A DNA stretch of 59,358 bases from JAXJSP01 sp036310005 (GTDB lineage: Bacteria; Bacillota; Clostridia; Oscillospirales; Acutalibacteraceae), in NCBI GenBank assembly GCA_036310005.1, contig JAXJSP010000042.1:1-59358 (forward strand). Direction: 5' to 3'. This document shows positions 1-8,015 of the stretch, one piece after another. Every line of letters begins with the position of its first letter. The first letter of the stretch is position 1. The position numbers and the translations under genes are program-made. The notes beneath the pieces are model-generated. The model had not been told where the DNA came from and did no database searches. It saw nothing but the letters and a program-made list of their open reading frames with translations.

Positions 1-53
1 ATTTAATCTCCTCCTGTATATTTGCCTTTATAATCACATAATTATACTTATAT

Positions 54-82
54 ATTTTATTACTAAAGCGCTTTTTTGTCAA
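54..82 (-). promoter_or_regulatory. Sigma-A promoter for a gene beyond the left edge
   Basis: Read on the minus strand, a perfect -35 TTGACA (77-82) is followed after 17 bp by TAAAAT (54-59). An AGGAGGAGA ribosome site lies at the extreme left edge (about 6-14), so a minus-strand gene should begin just outside the window. Confidence 0.6.
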
Positions 83-158
83 CATATTTTGCCGGAGTCA
101 TTAATGGGACATGTTCGGTATTATAATAAAGATGAAATAAAGAAAGGGGCGCATTAAG

Positions 159-299
159 TTGACCGGTATTTTTTATATGCAATCAGGAATTGAAATCATC
201 GTATTTTTAGTTTTAGTTTTTGGAATTATATTTGAAAAACACATTGTAAGGCTTGAGCAAAAACTGATTAAAAAAATAAAAAAGATAATTTATAATTGA
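159..299 (+). CDS. Small single-pass membrane protein, 46 aa
   Basis: This short reading frame starts with TTG, eight bases downstream of an AAAGGGG ribosome site (143-149), and ends with TGA. The product has one hydrophobic helix at about residues 11-26 (IEIIVFLVLVFGIIF), followed by a strongly basic, lysine-rich tail, which predicts an anchor with a cytoplasmic positive C-terminus. I recognise no family. It stands alone in front of the TSCPD gene with a gap of 55 bp. The ribosome site, the hydrophobic plus basic layout and the intact frame support a real gene, but the rare start codon and small size keep confidence moderate. Confidence 0.5.
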   Translation: MTGIFYMQSGIEIIVFLVLVFGIIFEKHIVRLEQKLIKKIKKIIYN

Positions 300-354
300 T
301 GATTTTGTAAAAATATGATAAGATATAATAAAATAAGTATTAAAAGGAGCAGTT

Positions 355-606
355 ATGACTTATACATATACACCAACCGGTGTTTGTTCAAGACAAATTC
401 AAATTGAAATCAGCGGTGACACCGTTGTAAAAATCAAATTTATCGGCGGTTGTGCCGGTAACACTCAAGGTATCGCTCATTTGGCAGAGGGCATGAAGAT
501 TGACGATATTATCAAAAGACTTGAGGGTATTCGCTGCGGTTTTAAGCCGACCTCCTGCCCTGACCAACTTGCAAAGGCGTTAAAGGAAGTAAAAGAGCAA
601 CTGTAA
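355..606 (+). CDS. TSCPD-domain protein (TIGR03905 family)
   Basis: An 83-residue protein with the diagnostic TSCPD motif (residues 66-70) and the preceding CGF, plus conserved glycines and cysteines such as GGCAGN near residue 31. The same domain is found at the C-terminus of some B12-dependent ribonucleotide reductases, while the free-standing form is a widespread small protein of unknown function in Clostridia. The start ATG follows AAGGAG at a normal distance. The full domain is present, so this is a complete stand-alone member. Its function remains unknown; a role in metal or nucleotide binding is only a guess. Confidence 0.85.
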   Translation: MTYTYTPTGVCSRQIQIEISGDTVVKIKFIGGCAGNTQGIAHLAEGMKIDDIIKRLEGIRCGFKPTSCPDQLAKALKEVKEQL

Positions 607-642
607 AAGTGAAAAGACTTTATACAGCAAGAGGTGAATAAT

Positions 643-1179
643 TTGCAATTTGATGAAGATGTAAAAATATTTGACAAAAATGATTTTCATAAAAGTAAAC
701 AAGGCACTGACGACTCTCAGTTTAATCAAGAGGGCCTTGTGAATTCTGCATTGGCACTTGGCGCGTCGCTTGTCGATGTAATGCTTAATTACAACAATAA
801 TGTTGATATTGCCCATTTTGACGGTTATGATATGAACATGCAGGTTCGTATGCTTTTTGCTTTTACAATTTGTTCTACTCTTGAAAATCACTGTATTACA
901 GATCAACTTGCAAATACTGCTTTAAACAGTTTTTACAACACTTTAAAAAAGTCGGATGCAGATTTTTATGAGGACCTTGCTTCAAGCGGTGCTATTTCAT
1001 TTTATTATCTTGCGCTAAGGCGTAATATTGATGTTGAAAGACGGATGGGACAAACCTTTGCTATGCTTTGTGACGAGGACGGTAACGGAGTTTTTCAGGA
1101 ACTCGGCGAGGCGCTGTACTGCAAATATGCCAATATAGTTAAAAAAGAGATTAACAAGTTTTCTCTTTTAAAAGACTAA
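643..1179 (+). CDS. Hypothetical alpha-helical protein, about 178 aa
   Basis: I do not recognise this protein. It is predicted soluble, acidic and mostly helical, with no signal peptide or membrane segment. A GTG at 634 keeps the same frame, but AGAGGTG (630-636) looks like a ribosome site and places the start at the TTG at 643, six bases downstream. The C-terminal part contains GQTFAMLCDEDGNGVF, which superficially resembles an EF-hand-like acidic loop; I would not call calcium binding on this alone. It follows the TSCPD gene by about 36 bp and ends just before a strong terminator, so the two genes are probably co-transcribed. Confidence 0.7.
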   Translation: MQFDEDVKIFDKNDFHKSKQGTDDSQFNQEGLVNSALALGASLVDVMLNYNNNVDIAHFDGYDMNMQVRMLFAFTICSTLENHCITDQLANTALNSFYNTLKKSDADFYEDLASSGAISFYYLALRRNIDVERRMGQTFAMLCDEDGNGVFQELGEALYCKYANIVKKEINKFSLLKD

Positions 1180-1185
1180 AAAGTT

Positions 1186-1219
1186 AAAGTCGGTTTCGAT
1201 AAACGAAACCGACTTTTTT
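1186..1219 (+). terminator. Rho-independent terminator
   Basis: A perfect 13-bp stem (1186-1198 with 1204-1216), loop ATAAA, and a T-rich tail end the TSCPD/hypothetical transcription unit. Confidence 0.85.
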
Positions 1220-1257
1220 ATTTGCAGTTAATCTGTCCTTTTACTGTTATTTATCTG

Positions 1258-1377
1258 TTAGCAGCAGCAGTCATTACCGTTTGAATTGCATCCGCCGTTG
1301 TTTCCGCAGCAGAAAAGAATGAGAATAAGAACGATAATCCAGGTGCAGTTAGAACCGAAACCGTTATTGCAGCACAT
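1258..1377 (-). CDS. Small cysteine-rich membrane protein, 39 aa
   Basis: Translated on the minus strand, this frame begins MCCNNGFGSNC, has a hydrophobic core WIIVLILILF, and ends in a glycine/asparagine/cysteine-rich tail with a final triple cysteine. GGGAGG (complement of 1387-1392) sits nine bases upstream of ATG. The layout of a Cys-rich head, one transmembrane stretch and a Cys-rich tail matches the tiny high-cysteine proteins often annotated next to spore or stress genes in Clostridia; their role is unknown. It is transcribed convergently with the upstream unit and divergently from ctsR. The start site and composition make a real gene likely. Confidence 0.65.
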   Translation of the reverse strand: MCCNNGFGSNCTWIIVLILILFCCGNNGGCNSNGNDCCC

Positions 1378-1576
1378 GTTTATTTGCCTCCCTTCAATTC
1401 AGAGGCTTTTTGCCTCTCAACAATATCTTATGTCAGTCTTATATTTTTTGTTACCCGTCAATATAATATATAAGCACAGTTTTTTAGGTCCGAAAATTTT
1501 TTTATTTTTTTGAAAAAATCAGAAAACAAAAGAAAAACTTTAAAAACAAGAGAAAAACAAATATAAAATATTTAAA

Positions 1577-1642
1577 ACTGACTTTTATTGACTTTGACCT
1601 TTATTGACTTTTGCTGTAAGATTAAAGTCAGTAAAAGTCAAA
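1577..1642 (+). promoter_or_regulatory. Three tandem CtsR operators overlapping a sigma-A promoter
   Basis: CtsR binds paired heptads of the form RGTCAAA spaced ten bases apart. Here three such pairs are visible. In the inverted orientation they lie at 1577-1583/1587-1593 and 1593-1599/1603-1609. In the direct orientation the pair is 1626-1632/1636-1642. A sigma-A promoter, TTGACC (1594-1599), 17 bp, TAAGAT (1617-1622), is embedded in them, so CtsR bound here would block RNA polymerase. The gene for CtsR starts 15 bases downstream, giving autoregulation. Confidence 0.8.
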
Positions 1643-1656
1643 AAGGAGTATAAAAG

Positions 1657-2109
1657 ATGCTGTTAAGCGATATAATTACAAAACAGATATTGGAAGAATT
1701 GGCAAAATCCGAAAGCGGAATTGCTGAAATTCAACGAAATTTATTAGCAGAAGTAGTAGGATGTGTGCCGAGTCAAATCAACTATGTAATATCTTCAAGG
1801 TTTACGCCCGAAAGAGGATATTTAGTTGAGTCACGCAGAGGCGGAGGCGGTTACATAAGAATAACCGAAATCAGAAATTCGCAGTCTGCCGATATTATGC
1901 ACGCGATTAATTCGATAGGAAATGAAATTGATATGAAAACTTGCAGAATTATCGTTGAAAATCTACTTTATAGGGAATATATAAACAAAGAGATTGCAAA
2001 AATTATAATTGCTGCTTGTTCTGACGAGGCGTTAACCAATTTGCCTATTGAATTAAAGGACTCAACAAGAGCGTCAATACTTAAAAGAATTTTAATGACA
2101 CAAGCATAA
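1657..2109 (+). CDS. ctsR: CtsR, repressor of class III heat-shock genes
   Basis: A 150-residue protein with the CtsR layout. The N-terminal winged helix-turn-helix (about residues 1-75) includes CVPSQINYVISSRFTPERGY and the glycine-rich wing RRGGGGYIRI; the C-terminal four-helix dimer domain follows. In Bacillus, CtsR represses clp genes and is inactivated by heat and by McsA/McsB. It is the first gene of a ctsR-mcsA-mcsB-clpC operon and lies directly downstream of three CtsR operators, so it should repress its own synthesis. Length and start (AAAGGAG, 12 bp upstream) match the family. Confidence 0.97.
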   Translation: MLLSDIITKQILEELAKSESGIAEIQRNLLAEVVGCVPSQINYVISSRFTPERGYLVESRRGGGGYIRITEIRNSQSADIMHAINSIGNEIDMKTCRIIVENLLYREYINKEIAKIIIAACSDEALTNLPIELKDSTRASILKRILMTQA

Positions 2110-2122
2110 GGAGGAAAAGAAA

Positions 2123-2623
2123 ATGCTATGTGAAAACTGCGGAAAATATGCCGCTACCACTCATATCAAAACTAATATAAACGGACAGGTTGTACAAAAG
2201 CATTTATGCTCTGCGTGTGCTGCAAAGAGCGGATTAAATCAAACATTCGGGCTTGATTCTTTATTCGGCTCATTTTTCGGCGAGTCACTCAAAGCGCAGC
2301 CGCTTGCGGACACAAGGAAAAGGTGTGAAGGATGTAATACTACATTCGATGAAATTGTAAAGCGAGGCAAAGTAGGTTGTGACAAGTGCTATGACACTTT
2401 CTTAGAGCAACTTATTCCGTCGTTACAAAGAATGCACGGAAAGGCAAAGCACATAGGTAAAAAGCCGATTGCAAAATCGAGAATAATCGAGCAAAATGTT
2501 GAAGAAAACGAACTTGAAAGATTAAAGGCTAATTTAGAGGACTGCATTAAAAATCAGGAATTTGAGCAAGCAGCAGTACTTCGTGACAAGATAAAGGAAC
2601 TGGAGGGAAAGCAAAATGGCTAA
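2123..2623 (+). CDS. mcsA: McsA, zinc-finger activator of McsB
   Basis: A 166-residue protein with four CxxC pairs (CENC, CSAC, CEGC, CDKC) in the N-terminal two thirds and a C-terminal UVR domain (about 130-163) containing NQEFEQAAVLRDKIKELE. McsA binds zinc, stimulates the arginine kinase McsB and helps deliver phospho-arginine-tagged proteins to ClpC. It begins 13 bp after ctsR behind AAGGAGGA, and its last 8 bases overlap mcsB, indicating translational coupling. All metal-binding cysteines are present. Confidence 0.96.
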   Translation: MLCENCGKYAATTHIKTNINGQVVQKHLCSACAAKSGLNQTFGLDSLFGSFFGESLKAQPLADTRKRCEGCNTTFDEIVKRGKVGCDKCYDTFLEQLIPSLQRMHGKAKHIGKKPIAKSRIIEQNVEENELERLKANLEDCIKNQEFEQAAVLRDKIKELEGKQNG

Positions 2624-3632
2624 ATGGTATAATTCTTTAGGTGAGCAATCTGATACGGTTATATCAACACGCATACGTCTTGCAAGAAACATATCCGGTA
2701 TTCCCTTCCCCGGAAAAATGAATTCAGAGCAGATAAGTCAGGTAAACGCACTTGTAAAAGATGCTGTTTGTTCCGATAAAAATTTAAAAGAAAATTTTAA
2801 ATTTATTGAAATGGACACACTTCCTGACATAACAAAATTAAGTTTGATGGAAAAACATGTTATTTCACCCGGTTTTTGCAAAAACTCAAAAGGCAAAATG
2901 CTCATACTGTCTAATGATGAATCGGTAAGCATTATGCTTTGCGAGGAGGACCACATAAGAATTCAGGTTATGTGTGCAGGGCTTGCATTAGATGAGGGAT
3001 ATAAAATTGCCGACAAGATTGATGATGTACTTGATAAGCGTTTAAATTTTGCATTTAATGACAGGCTCGGTTATTTAACCGAATGTCCGACAAATTTAGG
3101 CACCGGACTTCGGGCATCCGTTATGCTGCACTTACCGGCATTGGAAGCGGGCAACAGCGTTACAAAACTTGCAACTACCGTAGGTAAAATAGGACTTACA
3201 ATAAGAGGCACATACGGTGAAGGTTCAAAAGCGATGGGTGCGCTGTATCAATTGTCTAATCAGGTAACTCTCGGGATATCGGAATTATCGGCTATTGAAA
3301 ATCTCAAGAGCATAACACTTCAGGCGATTAATCAAGAGAAGGCTGCAAGAGAGTCTATTGACAGGATAGGCATTGAGGATGCAACTTGGAGAGCATTCGG
3401 AACATTAAAATACGCAAGGAGTATTTCAAGCGACGAATTTATGAATCTGATTTCAAAAGTAAGGCTCGGTATTTCAATGGGCATACTTAAAGGCGTTACG
3501 CTTGAAGATGTTGAAACATTAATTATAGAATCGGGGCCTGCTACAATACAGGCTAATTCCGGCACGCCGCTTGAAGCGGAAGAGCGTGATATACAGCGTG
3601 CAAAAATAATTAGAGAAAGGTTAAACAAGTAA
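2616..3632 (+). CDS. mcsB: McsB, protein arginine kinase
   Basis: A 338-residue kinase of the phosphagen-kinase fold. The N-terminal motif ISTRIRLARNI (near residue 17) and the later LGTGLRASVMLHLPAL (near 161) are typical of McsB and its creatine-kinase relatives. It phosphorylates arginine residues of CtsR and damaged proteins, marking them for ClpCP degradation. The start codon overlaps the end of mcsA, and clpC starts three bases after the stop, so production of adaptor, kinase and unfoldase is tightly linked. Length is close to the usual 350. Confidence 0.96.
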   Translation: MAKWYNSLGEQSDTVISTRIRLARNISGIPFPGKMNSEQISQVNALVKDAVCSDKNLKENFKFIEMDTLPDITKLSLMEKHVISPGFCKNSKGKMLILSNDESVSIMLCEEDHIRIQVMCAGLALDEGYKIADKIDDVLDKRLNFAFNDRLGYLTECPTNLGTGLRASVMLHLPALEAGNSVTKLATTVGKIGLTIRGTYGEGSKAMGALYQLSNQVTLGISELSAIENLKSITLQAINQEKAARESIDRIGIEDATWRAFGTLKYARSISSDEFMNLISKVRLGISMGILKGVTLEDVETLIIESGPATIQANSGTPLEAEERDIQRAKIIRERLNK

Positions 3633-3635
3633 TTT

Positions 3636-6050
3636 ATGAACTATAAATTTAACGGCTTTACGGAAAAAGCCAACTTAGCATTAAATTATGCAATATCTGC
3701 CGCAGAACAGTTCGGACATACTTATGTAGGCAGTGAGCATATATTAATCGGTATTTTAAAGGAAGGAACTTCTGTTGCTGCAACACTTTTGGCAGATAAC
3801 GGAGTAGAATGTGAAAATATTGAGCAAATGCTTATTAACACGGTAGGCAAAGGAAATGCAACCCGTCTTTCCCCTGACCAGTTCACTCCGAGAGCAAAGC
3901 GCATTATTGAAATGAGCATAATATCTGCAAGAAGTATGAATAACAATTATGTAGGTTGTGAGCATCTGCTTTTGGCGATTTTAGAGGAAGGAGATAACTA
4001 CGCAGTTAGATTTATCAGTGAAACAGGCGGTGACTGTACTGCGATTATTAATCAGGCGGAAGACCACTTCTCGCTTAATGAAGAAGGCGCAAACACAAAA
4101 TCTGATAAAAACTCAAAAACTCCTACTCTTGACAGTTTCGGAATTGACCTGACCGAGCAGGCTAAAAAAGGCAAACTGGACCCCGTTATCGGCAGAGATA
4201 AAGAAATTGAAAGGGTTATTCAGATTCTTACAAGGAGAACAAAAAACAACCCGTGTTTAATCGGTGAGCCCGGTGTAGGTAAAACTGCAGTTGCGGAAGG
4301 TTTGGCACTTAAAATTGCCGAAGACGAAGTTCCCGAAATATTAAAGGGCAAAAGGGTTGTATCATTAGACCTTACGGGAATGGTTGCAGGCACCAAATAC
4401 CGCGGTGATTTTGAAGACAGAATCAAAAACGCCATTGATGAAATCAAAAAGTCAAAAGATGTAATTTTATTCATTGATGAATTGCACACTATAATCGGTG
4501 CGGGTTCTGCGGAAGGCTCAACAGATGCGGCCAATATGTTAAAGCCGAATCTTGCAAGAGGCGAATTGCAGGTAATCGGTGCTACTACATTAAACGAATA
4601 CAGAAAGTATATTGAAAAGGATGCTGCGCTTGAAAGAAGATTTCAGCCTTTGACAGTAGCAGAGCCGAGCAAAGAAGATGCGGTTTTGATTTTGAAAGGG
4701 TTGCGTGACAAGTATGAGGCACATCACAAAGTCACGATTACAGACGAAGCGATTGAGGCGGCAGTCGAACTCTCATCAAGATATATAAGCGACAGGTTCT
4801 TGCCTGACAAGGCTATTGATTTAATTGACGAGGCATCTTCAAAAGTTAAACTTTTATCATTGACAACGCCTGACAATTTAAAAGGCATTGAAGAAGAAAT
4901 AAAGCAAATTGATAATGATATGACCGTCGCAGTAAACTCACAAGATTTTGAGCAAGCCGCTATACTTCGCGACAAGAAAAAAGAGAAAAGCGATGAACTT
5001 GACAAACTTAAAAAAGAGTGGCAAGAGAAAAATCAGCACACATCAGGCACGGTTACTGCCGAAGAGATTGCACAGACCGTATCACAATGGACAGGAGTAC
5101 CTGTATCGCAATTAACCGAAGACGAGAGTAAAAGGCTTTTAAAATTAGAGCAGGTTTTACACAACAGAGTTGTAGGTCAAGACGAGGCGGTAAATGCAGT
5201 ATCGAAAGCAATAAGGCGAGGCAGAGTCGGACTCAAAGACCCGAAAAGACCTATCGGTTCATTTATATTCCTCGGCCCTACCGGTGTAGGAAAAACAGAG
5301 CTTTGCAGAGCGTTGGCTGAGGCGATGTTTACGGATGAAAACGCGATTATAAAACTTGACATGTCCGAATACATGGAAAAGCATACAGTATCAAAACTCA
5401 TCGGCTCTCCTCCGGGTTATGTCGGTTTTGAAGAGGGAGGACAACTTACCGAAAAAGTAAGGCGTCGTCCGTACTCGGTAGTGCTTTTTGATGAAATTGA
5501 AAAAGCGCATCCCGATGTATTCAATATGCTTTTACAGATACTTGAAGACGGAGTGCTTACCGATTCGCAAGGCAGACACGTAAACTTTAAAAACTGTGTA
5601 ATCATTATGACATCGAATGTCGGTGCAAGGCTTATAACCGAAAAAAGGCAGAATTTAGGTTTTGGTCAGAGTGAACAGAATGATGACATCAAGCAAGCGG
5701 TAATGGAGGCATTAAAGCAAGAATTCAAGCCTGAATTTTTAAACCGTATTGACGACATTATTGTATTCAGCAAACTTAAAGAAGATGACATCAAAAAGAT
5801 TGCCGAAAAGATGCTTGACAACCTTAAAAAGCGAGTTGAAAGTATGGGCATAGAAATTTCTTTTGACGAGTCCGCTTTAAATGAGATTGCAAAAATCGGA
5901 TTTGATCCTGTTTACGGTGCAAGACCTTTACGCAGGAGCATACAAAGTAATATTGAAGATACTTTAAGTGAGAAGATTTTGGAGGGCGAAATCAAGTCCG
6001 GTGACAAAATCAAATGCGTATTTACCGACAAGTTTGAATTTATGAAATAA
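3636..6050 (+). CDS. clpC: ClpC, AAA+ unfoldase of the ClpCP protease
   Basis: An 804-residue Hsp100 ATPase. Two N-terminal repeats (about 1-145) bind adaptors and phospho-arginine. AAA domain 1 has Walker A GEPGVGKT at 210-217 and Walker B ILFIDELH. The middle domain carries a UVR-like segment (DFEQAAILRDKKKEK, near 438) where McsB/MecA-type partners act. AAA domain 2 has GPTGVGKT near 547 and Walker B VVLFDEIEKAH. It unfolds tagged proteins for ClpP in the cytoplasm; clpP is not in the window. As the last operon gene it is followed by a terminator. Confidence 0.97.
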   Translation: MNYKFNGFTEKANLALNYAISAAEQFGHTYVGSEHILIGILKEGTSVAATLLADNGVECENIEQMLINTVGKGNATRLSPDQFTPRAKRIIEMSIISARSMNNNYVGCEHLLLAILEEGDNYAVRFISETGGDCTAIINQAEDHFSLNEEGANTKSDKNSKTPTLDSFGIDLTEQAKKGKLDPVIGRDKEIERVIQILTRRTKNNPCLIGEPGVGKTAVAEGLALKIAEDEVPEILKGKRVVSLDLTGMVAGTKYRGDFEDRIKNAIDEIKKSKDVILFIDELHTIIGAGSAEGSTDAANMLKPNLARGELQVIGATTLNEYRKYIEKDAALERRFQPLTVAEPSKEDAVLILKGLRDKYEAHHKVTITDEAIEAAVELSSRYISDRFLPDKAIDLIDEASSKVKLLSLTTPDNLKGIEEEIKQIDNDMTVAVNSQDFEQAAILRDKKKEKSDELDKLKKEWQEKNQHTSGTVTAEEIAQTVSQWTGVPVSQLTEDESKRLLKLEQVLHNRVVGQDEAVNAVSKAIRRGRVGLKDPKRPIGSFIFLGPTGVGKTELCRALAEAMFTDENAIIKLDMSEYMEKHTVSKLIGSPPGYVGFEEGGQLTEKVRRRPYSVVLFDEIEKAHPDVFNMLLQILEDGVLTDSQGRHVNFKNCVIIMTSNVGARLITEKRQNLGFGQSEQNDDIKQAVMEALKQEFKPEFLNRIDDIIVFSKLKEDDIKKIAEKMLDNLKKRVESMGIEISFDESALNEIAKIGFDPVYGARPLRRSIQSNIEDTLSEKILEGEIKSGDKIKCVFTDKFEFMK

Positions 6051-6052
6051 AA

Positions 6053-6090
6053 AAAGACACCTATTTTAAACGATAGGTGTCTTTTTTTCG
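6053..6090 (+). terminator. Terminator of the ctsR operon
   Basis: The 12-bp perfect stem AAAGACACCTAT/ATAGGTGTCTTT (6053-6064 with 6073-6084) is followed by a T run. Confidence 0.9.
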
Positions 6091-6122
6091 TATAGGTGAA
6101 AACAAAAATCTTTTACTTCGAT

Positions 6123-6171
6123 TTTACATGATTATGATTACAGATTTTACTTTGAACAGTTAACATATAAT
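6123..6171 (+). promoter_or_regulatory. Candidate PhoP-controlled promoter of pstS
   Basis: Several TTAACA-like hexamers (TTTACA 6123, ATTACA 6137, TTTACT 6146, TGAACA 6153, TTAACA 6160) precede a perfect -10 TATAAT (6166-6171) that has no good -35. Gram-positive PhoP boxes are TTAACA-type direct repeats, and a promoter with a poor -35 fits activator dependence. The spacing is not the regular 11 bp, so the site is tentative. Confidence 0.45.
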
Positions 6172-6207
6172 CAAAGCCAAGAGCTTTGAAAGGAGTAAAA
6201 TTAAAAT

Positions 6208-7080
6208 ATGAAAACGAAAAACATTGTAACAAGAATTGCGGCATTAGGTGTAGCGGGTTTAATGCTCGTCGCGTCACTTACAGGCTGCGGCAGTAAAAAA
6301 GAAGGCGCTAATGTATCTTCAGACAGTACAAGTTCTGTACAAAAGTTAGAAGGCAAGGTTGCAACAGACGGATCTACCTCTATGGAAAAGGTTATCGGTG
6401 CATTAGGTGAGGCTTTTAAGGGCGAAAACGACGGTGTAACTTTTACATATAACCCCACCGGTTCGGGAACAGGTATCACCGCAGTTTCAGAGGACAGATG
6501 TGATATCGGTCTTTCAAGCCGCGCACTCAAAGATGAGGAAGTTGAAAAAGGGCTTAACGAAACAATATTGGCCTATGACGGTATTGCAGTAATCGTAAAC
6601 AACGGAAACAATGTTGATGATCTTACCATTGAAACAATTGCCAAAATTTACAAAGGTGAAATCACAAATTGGAAAGAGATTGGCGGAGATGATGCCGAAA
6701 TCGTGCTTATCGGTCGCGAGCCAAACAGCGGTACCCGTGACGGATTTGAGTCGGTAGTAGGTGTTGAAGATGAATGTAAGTACCGTCAGGAACTGACTGC
6801 TACAGGCGATGTAATATCTGCAGTTGCCGGAAACCCGAACGCAATCGGTTATGCATCGGTGGCTTCTGTAAAAGACACGGTAAAAGCACTCAAGGTTGAG
6901 GGTGTTGCACCTGATACCGATACCATTAAAGACGGTACATATAAAATTCAAAGACCGTTTGTACTTGTAACAAAGACTGATACAAAACTCAGCGACACCG
7001 CACAAGCCTTTTACGACTTCTGTTTATCGGAAGAAGCAAAAGATATTATTACAGGCGCAGGTGTTGTACCTGCAAACTAA
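6208..7080 (+). CDS. pstS: PstS, phosphate-binding lipoprotein
   Basis: A 290-residue substrate-binding protein with a lipoprotein signal peptide: lipobox LTGC, lipidated Cys27. The mature part has phosphate-binding loop signatures DGSTSMEKV, NPTGSGTGI and, further on, EPNSGTRDGFE. It captures phosphate outside the membrane for the PstCAB transporter. It heads a seven-gene unit that ends with the two-component system sensing phosphate. A strong hairpin directly after its stop codon probably raises pstS mRNA over the downstream genes. Confidence 0.97.
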   Translation: MKTKNIVTRIAALGVAGLMLVASLTGCGSKKEGANVSSDSTSSVQKLEGKVATDGSTSMEKVIGALGEAFKGENDGVTFTYNPTGSGTGITAVSEDRCDIGLSSRALKDEEVEKGLNETILAYDGIAVIVNNGNNVDDLTIETIAKIYKGEITNWKEIGGDDAEIVLIGREPNSGTRDGFESVVGVEDECKYRQELTATGDVISAVAGNPNAIGYASVASVKDTVKALKVEGVAPDTDTIKDGTYKIQRPFVLVTKTDTKLSDTAQAFYDFCLSEEAKDIITGAGVVPAN

Positions 7081-7086
7081 ACAAAA

Positions 7087-7122
7087 GACATAAGCGGTGG
7101 ATACCCCCCCACCGCTTATGTC
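7087..7122 (+). promoter_or_regulatory. Perfect 14-bp hairpin between pstS and pstC
   Basis: Positions 7087-7100 and 7109-7122 are exact inverted copies around an 8-base loop of A, T and a C run. No U tract follows, so it is unlikely to be a complete terminator. It would protect the 3' end of processed pstS mRNA or allow partial readthrough, giving more binding protein than permease. Confidence 0.8.
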
Positions 7123-7138
7123 CGTTTGGAGAGAAAAT

Positions 7139-8014
7139 ATGAAAAACAAAGCAAAATTAATTGAAAACGCAGTACACGGTATATTTTTAATTTTAGGACT
7201 TATTACTGTCGGTGCTGTTGTGCTTATAAGTGTTTATCTTATAATTTCCGGTATTCCGGCAATAAAGGAAATCGGACTTTTCAACTTTCTTTTTGGGAAA
7301 GAATGGACACCTACCGGTGATGACAAGCAATTCGGAATATTGCCCTTTATACTTACAAGTATTTACGGAACCTGCGGTGCAATAGTTATAGGCACGCCCA
7401 TTGGATTTTTTACCGCTATATATCTTTCAAATATGGCGAACAGCAAAGTAAAAAGCATCGTATCGTCGGCAGTCAGTTTGCTTGCGGGTATTCCGTCTGT
7501 TGTATACGGACTTGTCGGTATGCTTGTCCTTGTACCGTTAGTACGAAAAGTATTTAACATTCCCGACGGTGCGAGTCTGTTTTCTGCTATCATTGTTTTG
7601 AGTGTAATGATATTACCATCAATTATTAAAGTATCATTGACATCACTTGAAGCGGTACCGAAAGAATATGAAGAAGGCTCGTTGGCACTCGGTGCCACAC
7701 CAGTAGAAACATATTTCAAAGTATCGGTTCCCGCAGCAAAAAGCGGAATTGCCGCCGCAGTAGTATTGGGTGTAGGCAGAGCTATTGGTGAAGCGATGGC
7801 AGTTATTATGGTTTCGGGAAATGTTGCAAACATGCCGAAATTATTTGAAAGCGTGCGATTTCTGACCACTGCGGTATCAAGCGAGATGGCTTATTCGGCG
7901 GACGGTAGTTTACACCGTCAGGCGCTGTTTTCCATAGCACTTGTACTGTTTTTATTCATTATGCTCATAAATGCAACGCTCAACTTCTTTTTGAAGAAAA
8001 ACAAGGAGGGATAA
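7139..8014 (+). CDS. pstC: PstC, phosphate ABC permease subunit
   Basis: A 291-residue inner-membrane permease with six predicted membrane helices and the ABC permease EAA loop EYEEGSLALGATPVET. It pairs with PstA to form the phosphate channel. An upstream ATG at 7097 is in frame, but it falls inside the hairpin and would add a proline-rich stretch unlike PstC. The ATG at 7139, six bases after GGAGAG, gives the normal N-terminus. It is separated from pstA by one base. Confidence 0.95.
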   Translation: MKNKAKLIENAVHGIFLILGLITVGAVVLISVYLIISGIPAIKEIGLFNFLFGKEWTPTGDDKQFGILPFILTSIYGTCGAIVIGTPIGFFTAIYLSNMANSKVKSIVSSAVSLLAGIPSVVYGLVGMLVLVPLVRKVFNIPDGASLFSAIIVLSVMILPSIIKVSLTSLEAVPKEYEEGSLALGATPVETYFKVSVPAAKSGIAAAVVLGVGRAIGEAMAVIMVSGNVANMPKLFESVRFLTTAVSSEMAYSADGSLHRQALFSIALVLFLFIMLINATLNFFLKKNKEG

Positions 8015-8015
8015 T

